Notes: generated from the sequence alone by a model not told the origin. Numbered from the stretch's first letter, positions 15,384 through 22,920 are shown. The stretch is 24,322 bases of DNA from JACQAI01 sp035507915 (GCA_035507915.1 DATJNS010000395.1:1-24322); one strand, 5' to 3'. Numbers and translations are program-made.

Positions 15384-16166
15384 ATGCGCGCCTGGCGCGC
15401 CGGTTTGAGGATCGGGGTGCTCGCCGTGCTGCTCGCGGCGGGTGGCTCGGCCGCGGCCCAGACGCCGCCGCCGTCCGGCGGCGTGTCCGGGGCGGCCACG
15501 CCGGTCGATCTCGAGCTCGTGCTCGCGGTCGACGTATCGCGCAGCATCGACGCCGACGAGTTCGATCTCCAGCGCCAGGGCTATGCCCGCGCGATCGTCA
15601 ACCCGAACGTGGTGAATGCGATCAAGAGCGGCGCGATCGGCGCCATCGCGATCGCCTATGTCGAATGGTCGGGCGCCGATCAGCAGAAGACCGTGGTCGA
15701 CTGGACGCTGATCCGCGACGCGGCGTCCGCGCAGGCGTTCGCCGCGGCGGTCCTCGCGGCGCCGCGCTCGTTCGCCGCCTACACATCGATCAGCGGCGCG
15801 ATCGACTATTCGGTCCAGCTGCTGGCGACCAAGCGGTTCGACGCCCAGCGCCAGGTGATCGACGTCTCGGGCGACGGCAGCAACAACAGCGGCCGGCCCG
15901 TGTGGCTCGCGCGCGACGCCGCGATCGAGGGCGGCATCACGATCAACGGGCTGACCATCATCAACGACCGTCCGAACCCATTCAGCCGGCCGGAGCCCAA
16001 GCTCGACGACTATTACCGCGAGAACGTCATCGGCGGCGCCGGCGCCTTCGTGCTGATCGCCCACGATTTCAGCTCGTTCGCCGAGGCGATCCTGTCCAAG
16101 CTGATCAAGGAGGTGGCGGACCGACCCGCGCTGCCCGCCGCCACGCGCCTGGCGCGCTCGCGGTAG
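15384..16166 (+). CDS. DUF1194 domain, von Willebrand A-type secreted protein
   Basis: A 260-aa exported protein. The ATG at 15384 gives a Sec signal peptide (MRAWRAGLRIGVLAVLLAAG, cut after AAA near residue 25); GGGAGCGG is the ribosome site. A short Pro/Gly linker leads to a single vWA fold: VDLELVLAVDVSRSIDADEF carries the metal-ion-dependent adhesion motif DxSxS (Asp50, Ser52, Ser54). Thr134 and the acidic turn DVSGDGSNNSG at 160-170 supply the other ligands. The order and spacing match DUF1194 proteins of alphaproteobacteria, which are periplasmic and of unknown function. vWA domains mediate metal-dependent protein contacts. The upstream frame extends to 15282 but would bury the signal peptide. 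The lytic transglycosylase follows 124 bp downstream on the same strand, behind an AT-rich segment. Confidence 0.88.
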   Translation: MRAWRAGLRIGVLAVLLAAGGSAAAQTPPPSGGVSGAATPVDLELVLAVDVSRSIDADEFDLQRQGYARAIVNPNVVNAIKSGAIGAIAIAYVEWSGADQQKTVVDWTLIRDAASAQAFAAAVLAAPRSFAAYTSISGAIDYSVQLLATKRFDAQRQVIDVSGDGSNNSGRPVWLARDAAIEGGITINGLTIINDRPNPFSRPEPKLDDYYRENVIGGAGAFVLIAHDFSSFAEAILSKLIKEVADRPALPAATRLARSR

Positions 16167-16184
16167 GGTCGACGGTGATCGGTC

Positions 16185-16240
16185 CGCGTTAACGATAACT
16201 GTTCATTCATTGTAAACCGTTTTAATCGACCTTTTGAGGG
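16185..16240. promoter_or_regulatory. AT-rich segment upstream of the lytic transglycosylase
   Basis: This segment is strikingly AT-rich compared with its surroundings. It contains GTTAACGATAAC at 16188-16199 and, on the minus strand, TTAA-N7-TACA at 16225-16211. These partly resemble CtrA-type half-sites (TTAA-N7-TTAA). No clean -35/-10 pair was identified. It very likely holds the promoter of the gene starting at 16291. Confidence 0.35.
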
Positions 16241-16290
16241 GCTTCCCGGACGCCGTTCGGGGAGTCCGTTCCCTTTTACGCGCGGTTCCC

Positions 16291-17355
16291 ATGACCGTCC
16301 CGTTCTCCGGCCTCGCCGATCCCGGCAGCAACGCCGCCAAGCCGAACAAGATCGGCGGCTACAACATCGACAATGCGGTGCTGACCGGCATCAAGAACGC
16401 CAGCAAGTCGACCGGCGTCGATTTCGGCTACCTGATGGCCCAGGCCGCGCAGGAGAGCAGCTTCCAGGCCGACGCGCGCGGGGGCAGCTCGAGCGCTACC
16501 GGGCTCTACCAGTTCCTCGACTCGACGTGGCTGTCGATGATGCGCACCCACGGCGCCAAGTACGGCTTCGCCGACCTGGCGTCGCGCATCCAGCCCGACG
16601 GCCGCGGCGGCTACGTCGTCGCCGACCCGGCCGAGCGCCAGCAGATCCTCGATCTGCGCAAGGACCCGAAGGTGTCGGCGGTGATCGGCGCGGAGTTCGC
16701 GCTGTCGAACAAGGAATATCTCGAAAGCGAGCTCGGACGGCCGGTCGGCTCGACCGAGCTTTATCTCGCGCACTTCCTCGGCGCCGCCGGGGCGACGCGC
16801 TTCCTCAAGGCGATCGAGCACAACGCCGGCCAGGCGGCCGCCGATCTGGTGCCGCAGGCCGCCGCAGCCAACCGCAGCGTGTTCTACGACCGCAGCTCCG
16901 GTCTGCCGCGCACGGTCGGGCAGATCTACCAGCTGTTCGCGCAGTCGATCGAGACCAAGCAGAGCGAGTTCGCCGACGCCTCCGGCGTGCCCGGGTTGCC
17001 CGGCCTGCCGTCGATGGCGCCGCGCGGCGCGCCGAGCGCATCCGGCACCACGGGGACGTCGACCCTCCGCGGCCCGGCGCTCGCGTTCCTCGGCAGCGGC
17101 CCGCCGCCGAGCACGACATCGGTCGGCTCGGGCGGCACCGAAATGAGCGCGCCGACCCTGTCGCTGTTCTCCATTCTGGCGCTGACGGCGCTCGAGGCGC
17201 CCGACCCGAGCTCGGCGCTCGGCGGCCGCGAGACCTCGGACGGCCGGATCGTTCACAGCGACGGCCGCGTGACCCGCGCCGACGGCCGCTCGCCCAAGAG
17301 CGATCAGGTACCGGGCGAACCGCCGGTCAAGCGGACGATCGACCAGTCGATCTAG
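16291..17355 (+). CDS. Lytic transglycosylase SLT-fold protein
   Basis: A 354-aa protein with an N-terminal lysozyme-like SLT domain (about residues 20-240) that cleaves the MurNAc-GlcNAc bond of peptidoglycan to leave 1,6-anhydro ends. The catalytic Glu55 sits in AQAAQESSFQADA, followed by the family motif ATGLYQFLDSTWL at 69-81; AHFLGAAGATRFL is a later conserved stretch. The C-terminal 110 residues are Pro/Gly/Ser-rich and probably disordered, with three DGR units near the end (SDGRIVHSDGRVTRADGR). No signal peptide is visible from the ATG at 16291; the TTG-initiated extension to 16234 does not supply one either. The ribosome site is weak, so the start is uncertain. Its stop lies 7 bp from the convergent amidohydrolase stop. 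Confidence 0.85.
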   Translation: MTVPFSGLADPGSNAAKPNKIGGYNIDNAVLTGIKNASKSTGVDFGYLMAQAAQESSFQADARGGSSSATGLYQFLDSTWLSMMRTHGAKYGFADLASRIQPDGRGGYVVADPAERQQILDLRKDPKVSAVIGAEFALSNKEYLESELGRPVGSTELYLAHFLGAAGATRFLKAIEHNAGQAAADLVPQAAAANRSVFYDRSSGLPRTVGQIYQLFAQSIETKQSEFADASGVPGLPGLPSMAPRGAPSASGTTGTSTLRGPALAFLGSGPPPSTTSVGSGGTEMSAPTLSLFSILALTALEAPDPSSALGGRETSDGRIVHSDGRVTRADGRSPKSDQVPGEPPVKRTIDQSI

Positions 17356-17362
17356 CGCCCGC

Positions 17363-18901
17363 CTACTCGCTGCTGTTCCACACGTAGTACGGCCGCGTCA
17401 GCATCGGCTCCGACCAGCCGGCGTACCAGGCGTGCGCATGGTGTTTCAACCGCTGCAGCGTCTCGGCGGCGCGGCGCTGCTCGGCCCCGATGCCCCTGGC
17501 GACGACCTTGCGGATCTCGTCGTAGAGCGCCGCGACGTCGACCGTGCGCCAGACGTGATCGTCGATCACGAGCTTGCCGCCGACCATCACCGTGTTGACG
17601 TCGGTGCCGCGCGCGCGGTGCAGGAACGCCTCGACGATGTCGAGCGACGGGTCGAGCCACGGATCTTCCAGCACGCCCTCGAGATCGACCAGGACGGCGT
17701 CCGCCTTCATGCCGGGCGCGAGCGCCCCCAACCGGTCGGCGAAGCCGCACACGCGCGCCGCGTTCACCGTGCCCATGGCGAGCACGGCGTAGGCGTCGAG
17801 CGCCGGCTTCTCGAGATCGAAATCCGGCGTGCGATGGAGCTTGTGGATCATGCGCAGCTCCATGACCGCGTCCTCGTCGTCGTTGATCGTCTTGTCGACC
17901 ATCCCCATGGCGACGTTCACGCCGGCCTGGACCATGTGCCAGATCGGCGCCAGGCCGTTGCGCATGTTGAGATTGCAACTCGGGTGCGTGGTCACCGAGG
18001 CGCCGCGGCGCGCCATCAGCTCGATGTCGGCCTGCGTGACGTGGATGGCGTGGCCGTACGTGACGTTGCGGTCGACCAGCCCCAGGCCGTCGAGCCACTC
18101 GAGCGTCGGTTTGCCGTGGGCGCGCAGGCCGTAGGCCTTCTGGATCGGCGTCTGGAGCAGATGCATGTGGATCTCGGCGCCCAGGCGTTCTGAGATCGCC
18201 TTGGTTCGACGCAGGAAGTCGTCGGTGGCGCCATGCGCCCATGACGGCGACAGGAGGATGCGCGTGCCGGGTCCGTCGAACCGCGCGTGCAGCCGCTCGA
18301 ACAACGCGAAATAGGCGTCGGCCAGCGCGGCGGGATCGCCGGTCGCGTGGCTCTCGGCCCAGGCTTTGAGATCCGCCGGCAGCGTCTTGATGAAGCCGGC
18401 CTCGTCGAGCGCGAGCTTGTTGAGGTTGCGGATGCCGGGCGAGAAGGCCAGCCGGATGCCGCTGTCGAGATAGGTCGCGATGGCGCGCTCGGCGTACTCG
18501 CCCGCGCCGGCGCCGTCGGTGTCGAAGCCGTTGTGGTGCACCGTCGTGCAGCCGCCGCGCAGGTGGCGCACCGCGGTCAGGCCGGCGCAAAGCTCGGGCG
18601 GCAGCACCGGCATGAAGGCCCAGTCGAACAGCGCGTTCTCCAGATAGTCGTGGCGCACACCCTTCTGGATCGGCGACAGCCCGCGGCCGTGACAGTGCGC
18701 GTCGATCAGCCCCGGCATCAGGAGCTGCTTGCCGTTGCCCTTGACGGTCGCCTGGGGATGGCGGGCGCTGAGCTCGGCGAATGGCCCGACCTCGGCGATG
18801 GTGTCGCCGGCGACCCGGACGGCGGCGTCCGCGAGCACGCCGGCGGCGCCCCGGCGCGCGTCGGTCAGCACGTAGCGGCCGCGCAGGATCGTGTCGCTCA
18901 T
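17363..18901 (-). CDS. Metal-dependent amidohydrolase (chlorohydrolase/deaminase-type)
   Basis: A 512-aa cytosolic TIM-barrel hydrolase of the amidohydrolase superfamily, ATZ/TRZ-like subtype, which hydrolyses C-N or C-Cl bonds of heterocycles and nucleoside-like amines. The mononuclear metal set is complete: His69 and His71 (DAHCHG), His247 (EIHMHLLQT), His284 (TYGHAIH) and Asp336 (GMVDKT). A small N- and C-terminal beta-sandwich flanks the barrel, typified by MPGLIDAHCH and the late VMVGGKLVIDD. The substrate cannot be read from sequence; S-adenosylhomocysteine deaminase, guanine-type deaminase and atrazine-like hydrolases share this layout. The ATG at 18901 has GGAGGG 4 nt upstream. It lies alone, convergent with the transglycosylase gene and 71 bp from the small gene upstream on the same strand. 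Confidence 0.88.
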   Translation of the reverse strand: MSDTILRGRYVLTDARRGAAGVLADAAVRVAGDTIAEVGPFAELSARHPQATVKGNGKQLLMPGLIDAHCHGRGLSPIQKGVRHDYLENALFDWAFMPVLPPELCAGLTAVRHLRGGCTTVHHNGFDTDGAGAGEYAERAIATYLDSGIRLAFSPGIRNLNKLALDEAGFIKTLPADLKAWAESHATGDPAALADAYFALFERLHARFDGPGTRILLSPSWAHGATDDFLRRTKAISERLGAEIHMHLLQTPIQKAYGLRAHGKPTLEWLDGLGLVDRNVTYGHAIHVTQADIELMARRGASVTTHPSCNLNMRNGLAPIWHMVQAGVNVAMGMVDKTINDDEDAVMELRMIHKLHRTPDFDLEKPALDAYAVLAMGTVNAARVCGFADRLGALAPGMKADAVLVDLEGVLEDPWLDPSLDIVEAFLHRARGTDVNTVMVGGKLVIDDHVWRTVDVAALYDEIRKVVARGIGAEQRRAAETLQRLKHHAHAWYAGWSEPMLTRPYYVWNSSE

Positions 18902-18972
18902 GAGCCCTCCGCCGTTCACACGCCGGCAGTCTAGCGCGGACGGCGGGCGCGGCGGATCTGAAGAAGAACGCC

Positions 18973-19086
18973 TCAGTGGGCGCGGCGGCGCTGACGCTCG
19001 CGGTGCCAGCCCCTGAAGCGGCGCTTGTCGGAGGCGTGCCGGGCGAAGCTCCGCATGGCATCGACGAGGCGCCAGAGCTTGGCCAT
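18973..19086 (-). CDS. 37-aa arginine-rich small protein
   Basis: A short frame encoding MAKLWRLVDAMRSFARHASD followed by KRRFRGWHRERQRRRAH. Thirteen of 37 residues are Arg or Lys and three are His, giving a strongly basic amphipathic helix. AAAGGA lies 9 nt before the ATG at 19086, a fair ribosome site. It precedes the amidohydrolase gene on the same strand. It could be a nucleic-acid-binding or membrane-active micro-protein, or a chance frame. It is unlike DUF1127, the common small Arg-rich alphaproteobacterial family, and I recognise no other. Confidence 0.45.
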   Translation of the reverse strand: MAKLWRLVDAMRSFARHASDKRRFRGWHRERQRRRAH

Positions 19087-19353
19087 GACGGCGGGTCCTT
19101 TCCCTTGGGGCTGCTGCGTAGCACGGCTGCGTGACGGGCTGGTGACCACGCGACGACACTGCGGTGACGGCGCCGCGCAGCCGTGCGATCCGACGCTCTA
19201 CGGCGTCCGGCATTGCGCCGCGACGCATCGACATGTCGGTGCGGCATCGCCCGTGTGTCGCCCGGCCGCCGCCGATTCGCTCCGGCGGTCGGGGCCTTCG
19301 CCCTGGTCAAGCGCTGCCGGAGGGGCAACTATCGGGCCCGCGAGGAGGCGATC
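19087..19353. other. 267-bp intergenic region upstream of the hydroxyacid dehydrogenase
   Basis: This gap lies between the divergent Arg-rich small gene and the dehydrogenase gene. It contains CCGCCG at 19269-19274 and CGGCGG at 19283-19288, a 6-bp inverted repeat. I see no clear promoter boxes and no RNA gene. Confidence 0.3.
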
Positions 19354-20337
19354 ATGGCGACCAACAAGAAGCAGGTGCTGGCGTCCACCACGATGGCCAA
19401 GGCGGGCTGGGACTTCATCGCGACGCGCGACGACGTCGAGGCGCGGCCCTATACGGCCGGCACCCAAGCGGCGGAGTTCCACGCCATGTTGCGTGAGCTC
19501 GACGGCATCGCGCTGGGCGGCCCGTCGCCGTTCGGCGCCGCCGAGGTCGCCGCCGCGCCGCGCCTCAAGGTGGTGACCCGGCTCGGCGTCGGCTACGACG
19601 CGGTCGACGTGCCGGCGCTGACGGCGCGCAAGATCCCCCTGATGGTCATCGGCACCGCCAACTCGGTCTCGGTCGCCGAGCAGACGCTCTACCTGATGAT
19701 GACGGTGGCCAAGCGCGGGCGCCGCCTCCACGACCTCGTGGTGGCAGGGAAATGGGGCGAGAAGGCCGCCGATCGGCCCGTCGAGTTCTTCGGCAAGACG
19801 CTGCTGATCGTCGGCTTCGGACGCATCGGCACGCGGGTCGCCAAGCGCTGCCTCGGCCTGGAGATGACGGTGCTGGTCTACGATCCATACGTGAAGGCGG
19901 AGACCATCCGCGCCGCCGGCTGCGAGCCGGTCGCCGATCTCGACGCCGCGTTGCCGCGGGCCGATTTCGTCACCATCCACTGCCCGAAGAACAAGGAAAC
20001 CGTCGGGATGTTCGGCGCCGCTCGGCTGGCCCGGCTGAAGCCGTCGGCCTACCTAGTCAACGCGGCGCGCGGCGGGCTGGTCGAGGAGGCCGCGCTCTAC
20101 CAGGCGCTGACCACGGGCAAGCTCGCCGGTGCCGGGCTCGACGTCTTCGAGCAGGAGCCGACCCCGACCGACAATCCGCTCCTGAAGCTGCCGAACCTGG
20201 TGGCGTCGCCCCACATGGCCGCCGGCACGGTCGAGTCGGCCGAGCGCGCCGGCGTGATGGCGATGCGCAACATCCTGAGCGTGCTCGACGGCGCCCCGAT
20301 CCGCGAGAACGTGGTCAATCCCGAGGTCTTCGACTGA
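19354..20337 (+). CDS. D-2-hydroxyacid dehydrogenase (SerA-like, NAD-dependent)
   Basis: A 327-aa soluble oxidoreductase that interconverts D-2-hydroxyacids and 2-ketoacids. The NAD-binding Rossmann domain shows GFGRIG at 154-159 and an acidic Asp177 in VYDPY after the second strand, which favours NAD over NADP. The catalytic triad is Arg239 (NAARGG), Glu268 (DVFEQEP) and His287 (SPHMAAG). The length fits the catalytic core of phosphoglycerate dehydrogenase without the ACT domain, so serine synthesis is possible but not implied; hydroxypyruvate, glyoxylate and other substrates use the same fold. The ATG at 19354 has GGAGG 6 nt upstream; the open frame reaches 19183 but the extra residues are not family-like. 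The MFS gene follows after 64 bp on the same strand, with a stem-loop between them. Confidence 0.9.
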   Translation: MATNKKQVLASTTMAKAGWDFIATRDDVEARPYTAGTQAAEFHAMLRELDGIALGGPSPFGAAEVAAAPRLKVVTRLGVGYDAVDVPALTARKIPLMVIGTANSVSVAEQTLYLMMTVAKRGRRLHDLVVAGKWGEKAADRPVEFFGKTLLIVGFGRIGTRVAKRCLGLEMTVLVYDPYVKAETIRAAGCEPVADLDAALPRADFVTIHCPKNKETVGMFGAARLARLKPSAYLVNAARGGLVEEAALYQALTTGKLAGAGLDVFEQEPTPTDNPLLKLPNLVASPHMAAGTVESAERAGVMAMRNILSVLDGAPIRENVVNPEVFD

Positions 20338-20340
20338 GGG

Positions 20341-20384
20341 ACCGGAGCTATGCGCTCCCGAGGGGTGCAAACCCGGGCTCCGGT
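20341..20384 (+). ncRNA. Intercistronic stem-loop between dehydrogenase and MFS genes
   Basis: ACCGGAGC at 20341-20348 pairs perfectly with GCTCCGGT at 20377-20384 (8 bp). Inside lies a second hairpin, GGGT-GCAA-ACCC at 20363-20374, with a GNRA-type tetraloop. The structure starts 4 nt after the dehydrogenase stop and ends 17 nt before the MFS start. It could be an attenuator, an RNase-resistant 3' end, or a structured leader. It matches no riboswitch class I can name. Its inner hairpin resembles the REP-like core elsewhere in the window. Confidence 0.4.
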
Positions 20385-20401
20385 GTGACAGCATAGGGCC
20401 C

Positions 20402-21616
20402 ATGAAGGTTGCGCTCGGTCGCGCCGCCAGGGTCAACGCCCTGATCGGCACGGGCCATTTCCTGTCGCACTATTACGGCATCTGCCTGCCGCCCCTGTTC
20501 CTGGCGTGGCAGAAGACGTTCGGTGTGTCGTTCGCCGAGCTCGGTCTGTCGGTCGCCCTGATGTCGGCGACCACGGCGCTCCTGCAGACGCCGGTCGGCT
20601 TCCTGGTCGACCGCTACGGCGCCCGGCGCTTCCTGATCGGCGGCACCCTCCTGATGGCGCTCTCGGTGTCCGCGATGTCGTTCGCCACCGCGTACTGGCA
20701 GCTCGTCCTGCTCGCCATGCTGTCGGGCATGGGCAACTCGGTGATCCACCCGGCCGACTACGCGATCCTATCCGGCTCGATCGCGCACGAGCGCATGGGC
20801 CGTTCGTTCGCCTTCCACACCTTCAGCGGCAATGTCGGCTCGTCGATCGCGCCGCCGGTCACGGCCATCCTGCTGCTGGCGATCGGCTGGCGGGCGACCT
20901 TGCTGACGGTCGGCCTGATCGGCATCCCGATGGTGCTCGCGATCCTCTGGCAAAGCCGGATCCTGACCGATCAGACGCGGCCGCACGGGTCGAGCGCAGG
21001 CTCGATGATCAGCGGCAGCGCGCTCCTGATGACGCGGCCGATCCTCCTGTTCTTCGGCTTCTTCCTGCTGAGCGCGATGTCGGGCGCCGGGATCCAGGCG
21101 TGGCTCATCACGGTGCTGCATACCGTGCACGGCATGAGCCTCGAGAGCGGCTCGACGGCGCTGACCGGCTACCTGGTGGGCGCGACCAGCGGCATCCTGG
21201 TCGGCGGCTGGGCGGTCGACCGCACGCGCCGGCTCCTGACGTTCGTCGTGACCCTGACGATCCTCGCGGCCGGGCTGATCCTGGTGGTCGCGACGGTGTC
21301 GCTGGGCGATCTCCCGACCGTCGGCGTGCTGTTCGTCGCCGGCATCCTGGTCGGCGCCAGCCGCACGCCGCGCGACGTCATGGTCAAGGATGCGGCGCCG
21401 CCCGGTCAGATGGGCAAGGTGTTCGGCTTCGTCAGCGCCGGCCTGCCGCTCGGCGCAGCGCTCACGCCGGTGCCGTACGGTTTCCTGATCGACGCCGGCC
21501 GTCCCGATCTCGTGCTCGTCCTGGTCGCGGTGCTGCTGCTCGGAAGCCTGCTCTTCATGGGCAGCGCGCGCGCCGTCGCCAAACCTGCCGCCGGCGTCGC
21601 GGTGCCGGCCGAGTAG
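20402..21616 (+). CDS. MFS transporter, fosmidomycin-resistance (Fsr)-like
   Basis: A 404-aa inner-membrane carrier with about twelve transmembrane helices. The Fsr-type signature is visible in GHFLSHYYGICLPPLFLAW near residue 18, FAELGLSVALM with the loop-2/3 motif GFLVDRYGARR, and GNSVIHPADYAIL at about residues 111-123. These proteins are proton-driven exporters or uptake carriers of small molecules. Fsr itself exports fosmidomycin, but most homologues have unknown substrates. Position right after the hydroxyacid dehydrogenase suggests a related organic acid, which is inference. The ATG at 20402 has AGGG only 3 nt upstream, a suboptimal site, so translation may depend on the folded leader before it. 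A GC-rich hairpin follows the stop. Confidence 0.85.
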   Translation: MKVALGRAARVNALIGTGHFLSHYYGICLPPLFLAWQKTFGVSFAELGLSVALMSATTALLQTPVGFLVDRYGARRFLIGGTLLMALSVSAMSFATAYWQLVLLAMLSGMGNSVIHPADYAILSGSIAHERMGRSFAFHTFSGNVGSSIAPPVTAILLLAIGWRATLLTVGLIGIPMVLAILWQSRILTDQTRPHGSSAGSMISGSALLMTRPILLFFGFFLLSAMSGAGIQAWLITVLHTVHGMSLESGSTALTGYLVGATSGILVGGWAVDRTRRLLTFVVTLTILAAGLILVVATVSLGDLPTVGVLFVAGILVGASRTPRDVMVKDAAPPGQMGKVFGFVSAGLPLGAALTPVPYGFLIDAGRPDLVLVLVAVLLLGSLLFMGSARAVAKPAAGVAVPAE

Positions 21617-21620
21617 GCTC

Positions 21621-21642
21621 GGGCGCCGGCAAGCCCGCGCCC
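21621..21642 (+). terminator. GC-rich hairpin after the MFS gene
   Basis: GGGCGC at 21621-21626 pairs with GCGCCC at 21637-21642, with a further GG/CC pair inside across one mismatch. The stem starts 5 nt after the MFS stop and precedes the candidate promoter of the next gene. No U-tract is present. Confidence 0.45.
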
Positions 21643-21659
21643 GCCCACCGTGCCCACGC

Positions 21660-21688
21660 TTGGCCCTGCCAGGGGCCGTCGCTAGGAT
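21660..21688 (+). promoter_or_regulatory. Candidate sigma70-type promoter of the MetE-like gene
   Basis: TTGGCC at 21660-21665 and TAGGAT at 21683-21688 are separated by exactly 17 bp. Each box matches the housekeeping consensus at 4 of 6 positions. The predicted start near 21695 leaves a leader of about 69 nt before the ATG at 21764. Confidence 0.4.
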
Positions 21689-21763
21689 GCCGCGCGCTCT
21701 GCGCCGCGCACGGATGCGCCGCGCTTGGAAGCGTCCGGCAACGAAAATCTCGGAGGACACGTC

Positions 21764-22786
21764 ATGCTCGAAACCACGATCGCGGGCAGCCTGCCCAAGC
21801 CGTCCTGGCTCGCCAAGCCCGAGATGCTGTGGGCGCCCTGGCAGGCCGCCGGCACCGCGCTCGGCGAGGCCAAGCGCGACGCCACCGTGCTGGCGCTCAA
21901 GGAGCAGGAGGACGCCGGCATCGACATCGTGACCGACGGCGAGCAGTCGCGGCAGCATTTCGTCCACGGCTTCCTCGAGCACATCGAGGGCGTCGACTTC
22001 GCCAAGCGGGTCACCATGGGGATCCGCAACAATCGCTACGACGCCCAGGTGCCGACCGTGACGGCGGCGCTGCGGCGCAAAACGACGGTACACGCGACCG
22101 AGGCGCGGATCGCGCGCGCCCACACCACCCGCAAGCTCAAGTTCACGCTGCCCGGGCCGATGACCATCGTCGACACCTTGGCCGACGGCCATTACGGCGA
22201 TCGCGTGAAGATGGCGATGGCATTCGCCGATCTGCTCAACCAGGAAGCGCGCGACCTCGAAGCGCTCGGCGTCGACGTCATCCAGTTCGACGAGCCCGCC
22301 TTCAACGTCTACATGGACGCCGTCAAGGAATGGGGCATCGAAGCGCTGCACCGCGCCAGCGCCGGCCTGCGCTGCAAGACCGCGGTGCATATCTGCTACG
22401 GCTACGGGATCAAGGCGAACATCGAGTGGAAGGTGAGCCTCGGCGGCGAGTGGCGCCAATATGAAGAGATTTTTCCTGCGCTCGCGGCCAGCCGCATCGA
22501 TCAGGTGTCGCTCGAATGCGCGAACTCGCGCGTGCCGATCGAGCTGCTCGGGTTGCTGAAGGGCAAAGACGTGCTGGTCGGCGCGATCGATGTCGCGACC
22601 GATCGCGTCGAGACGCCCGAGCAAGTTGCCGACACGATCCGGCGCGCCATGGCGTTCGTGCCGCCCGAGCATTTGTATCCGTGCACCAATTGCGGCATGG
22701 CGCCACTCGCCCGCGCGCTCTCCTACGACAAGTTGAAGTCCCTCGCCGCGGGTGCCGCCCTGGTGCGTCGCTCGCTGCCGTCGTAG
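21764..22786 (+). CDS. Core MetE-like cobalamin-independent methionine synthase family protein
   Basis: A 340-aa single-barrel methyltransferase corresponding to the C-terminal half of MetE, which transfers a methyl group to homocysteine (full MetE is about 750 aa). All four zinc ligands of MetE are present: His209 and Cys211 (AVHICYG), Glu251 (SLECANS) and Cys310 (CTNCGM). DEPAF at 176-180 matches the homocysteine-binding Asp/Glu region and LPGPMTI at 129-135 is another core motif. Without the N-terminal domain, use of methyltetrahydrofolate-triglutamate is uncertain; related 'core' enzymes are reported to take methyl from methylcobalamin or other donors. The ATG at 21764 has GGAGG 8 nt upstream. 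It has its own candidate promoter and stands alone. Confidence 0.88.
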   Translation: MLETTIAGSLPKPSWLAKPEMLWAPWQAAGTALGEAKRDATVLALKEQEDAGIDIVTDGEQSRQHFVHGFLEHIEGVDFAKRVTMGIRNNRYDAQVPTVTAALRRKTTVHATEARIARAHTTRKLKFTLPGPMTIVDTLADGHYGDRVKMAMAFADLLNQEARDLEALGVDVIQFDEPAFNVYMDAVKEWGIEALHRASAGLRCKTAVHICYGYGIKANIEWKVSLGGEWRQYEEIFPALAASRIDQVSLECANSRVPIELLGLLKGKDVLVGAIDVATDRVETPEQVADTIRRAMAFVPPEHLYPCTNCGMAPLARALSYDKLKSLAAGAALVRRSLPS

Positions 22787-22830
22787 TGAATCTCGAACAC
22801 GCGCAGAAGAATTCGTCGCGGATCGATCCA

Positions 22831-22845
22831 CGGCTAGATTAGCCG
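22831..22845 (+). terminator. Small hairpin downstream of the MetE-like gene
   Basis: CGGCTA-GAT-TAGCCG is a perfect 6-bp inverted repeat with a 3-nt loop, 44 bp after the MetE-like stop. No T-run follows. It is a possible 3' end structure; the TAGATT within it could alternatively be read as a -10 box. Confidence 0.3.
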
Positions 22846-22887
22846 GGTGACCGCAGGACAGCAGGACGGGATTTCGAGGAGTCGATG

Positions 22888-22920
22888 GAGGACACCTAGT
22901 CGACCCGACAGGTGTTCCTC
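22888..22920 (+). ncRNA. Strong imperfect stem-loop in intergenic DNA
   Basis: GAGGACACCT at 22888-22897 pairs with AGGTGTTCCTC at 22910-22920 with one bulged T, and the apex adds GTCG-ACC-CGAC beyond one bulged A. The total is about 14 base pairs in 33 nt. It is not a protein-coding feature and has no T-run. A transcript carrying it could be a small RNA, a long 3' UTR, or the leader of the M23 gene. The DNA strand of action is unknown. Confidence 0.35.

Noticed and set aside
20341..20384. Known riboswitch (SAM-II, ZTP, guanidine classes) before the MFS gene
   Set aside because: The stem-loop does not carry the conserved cores of any of these classes as far as I can tell by eye.
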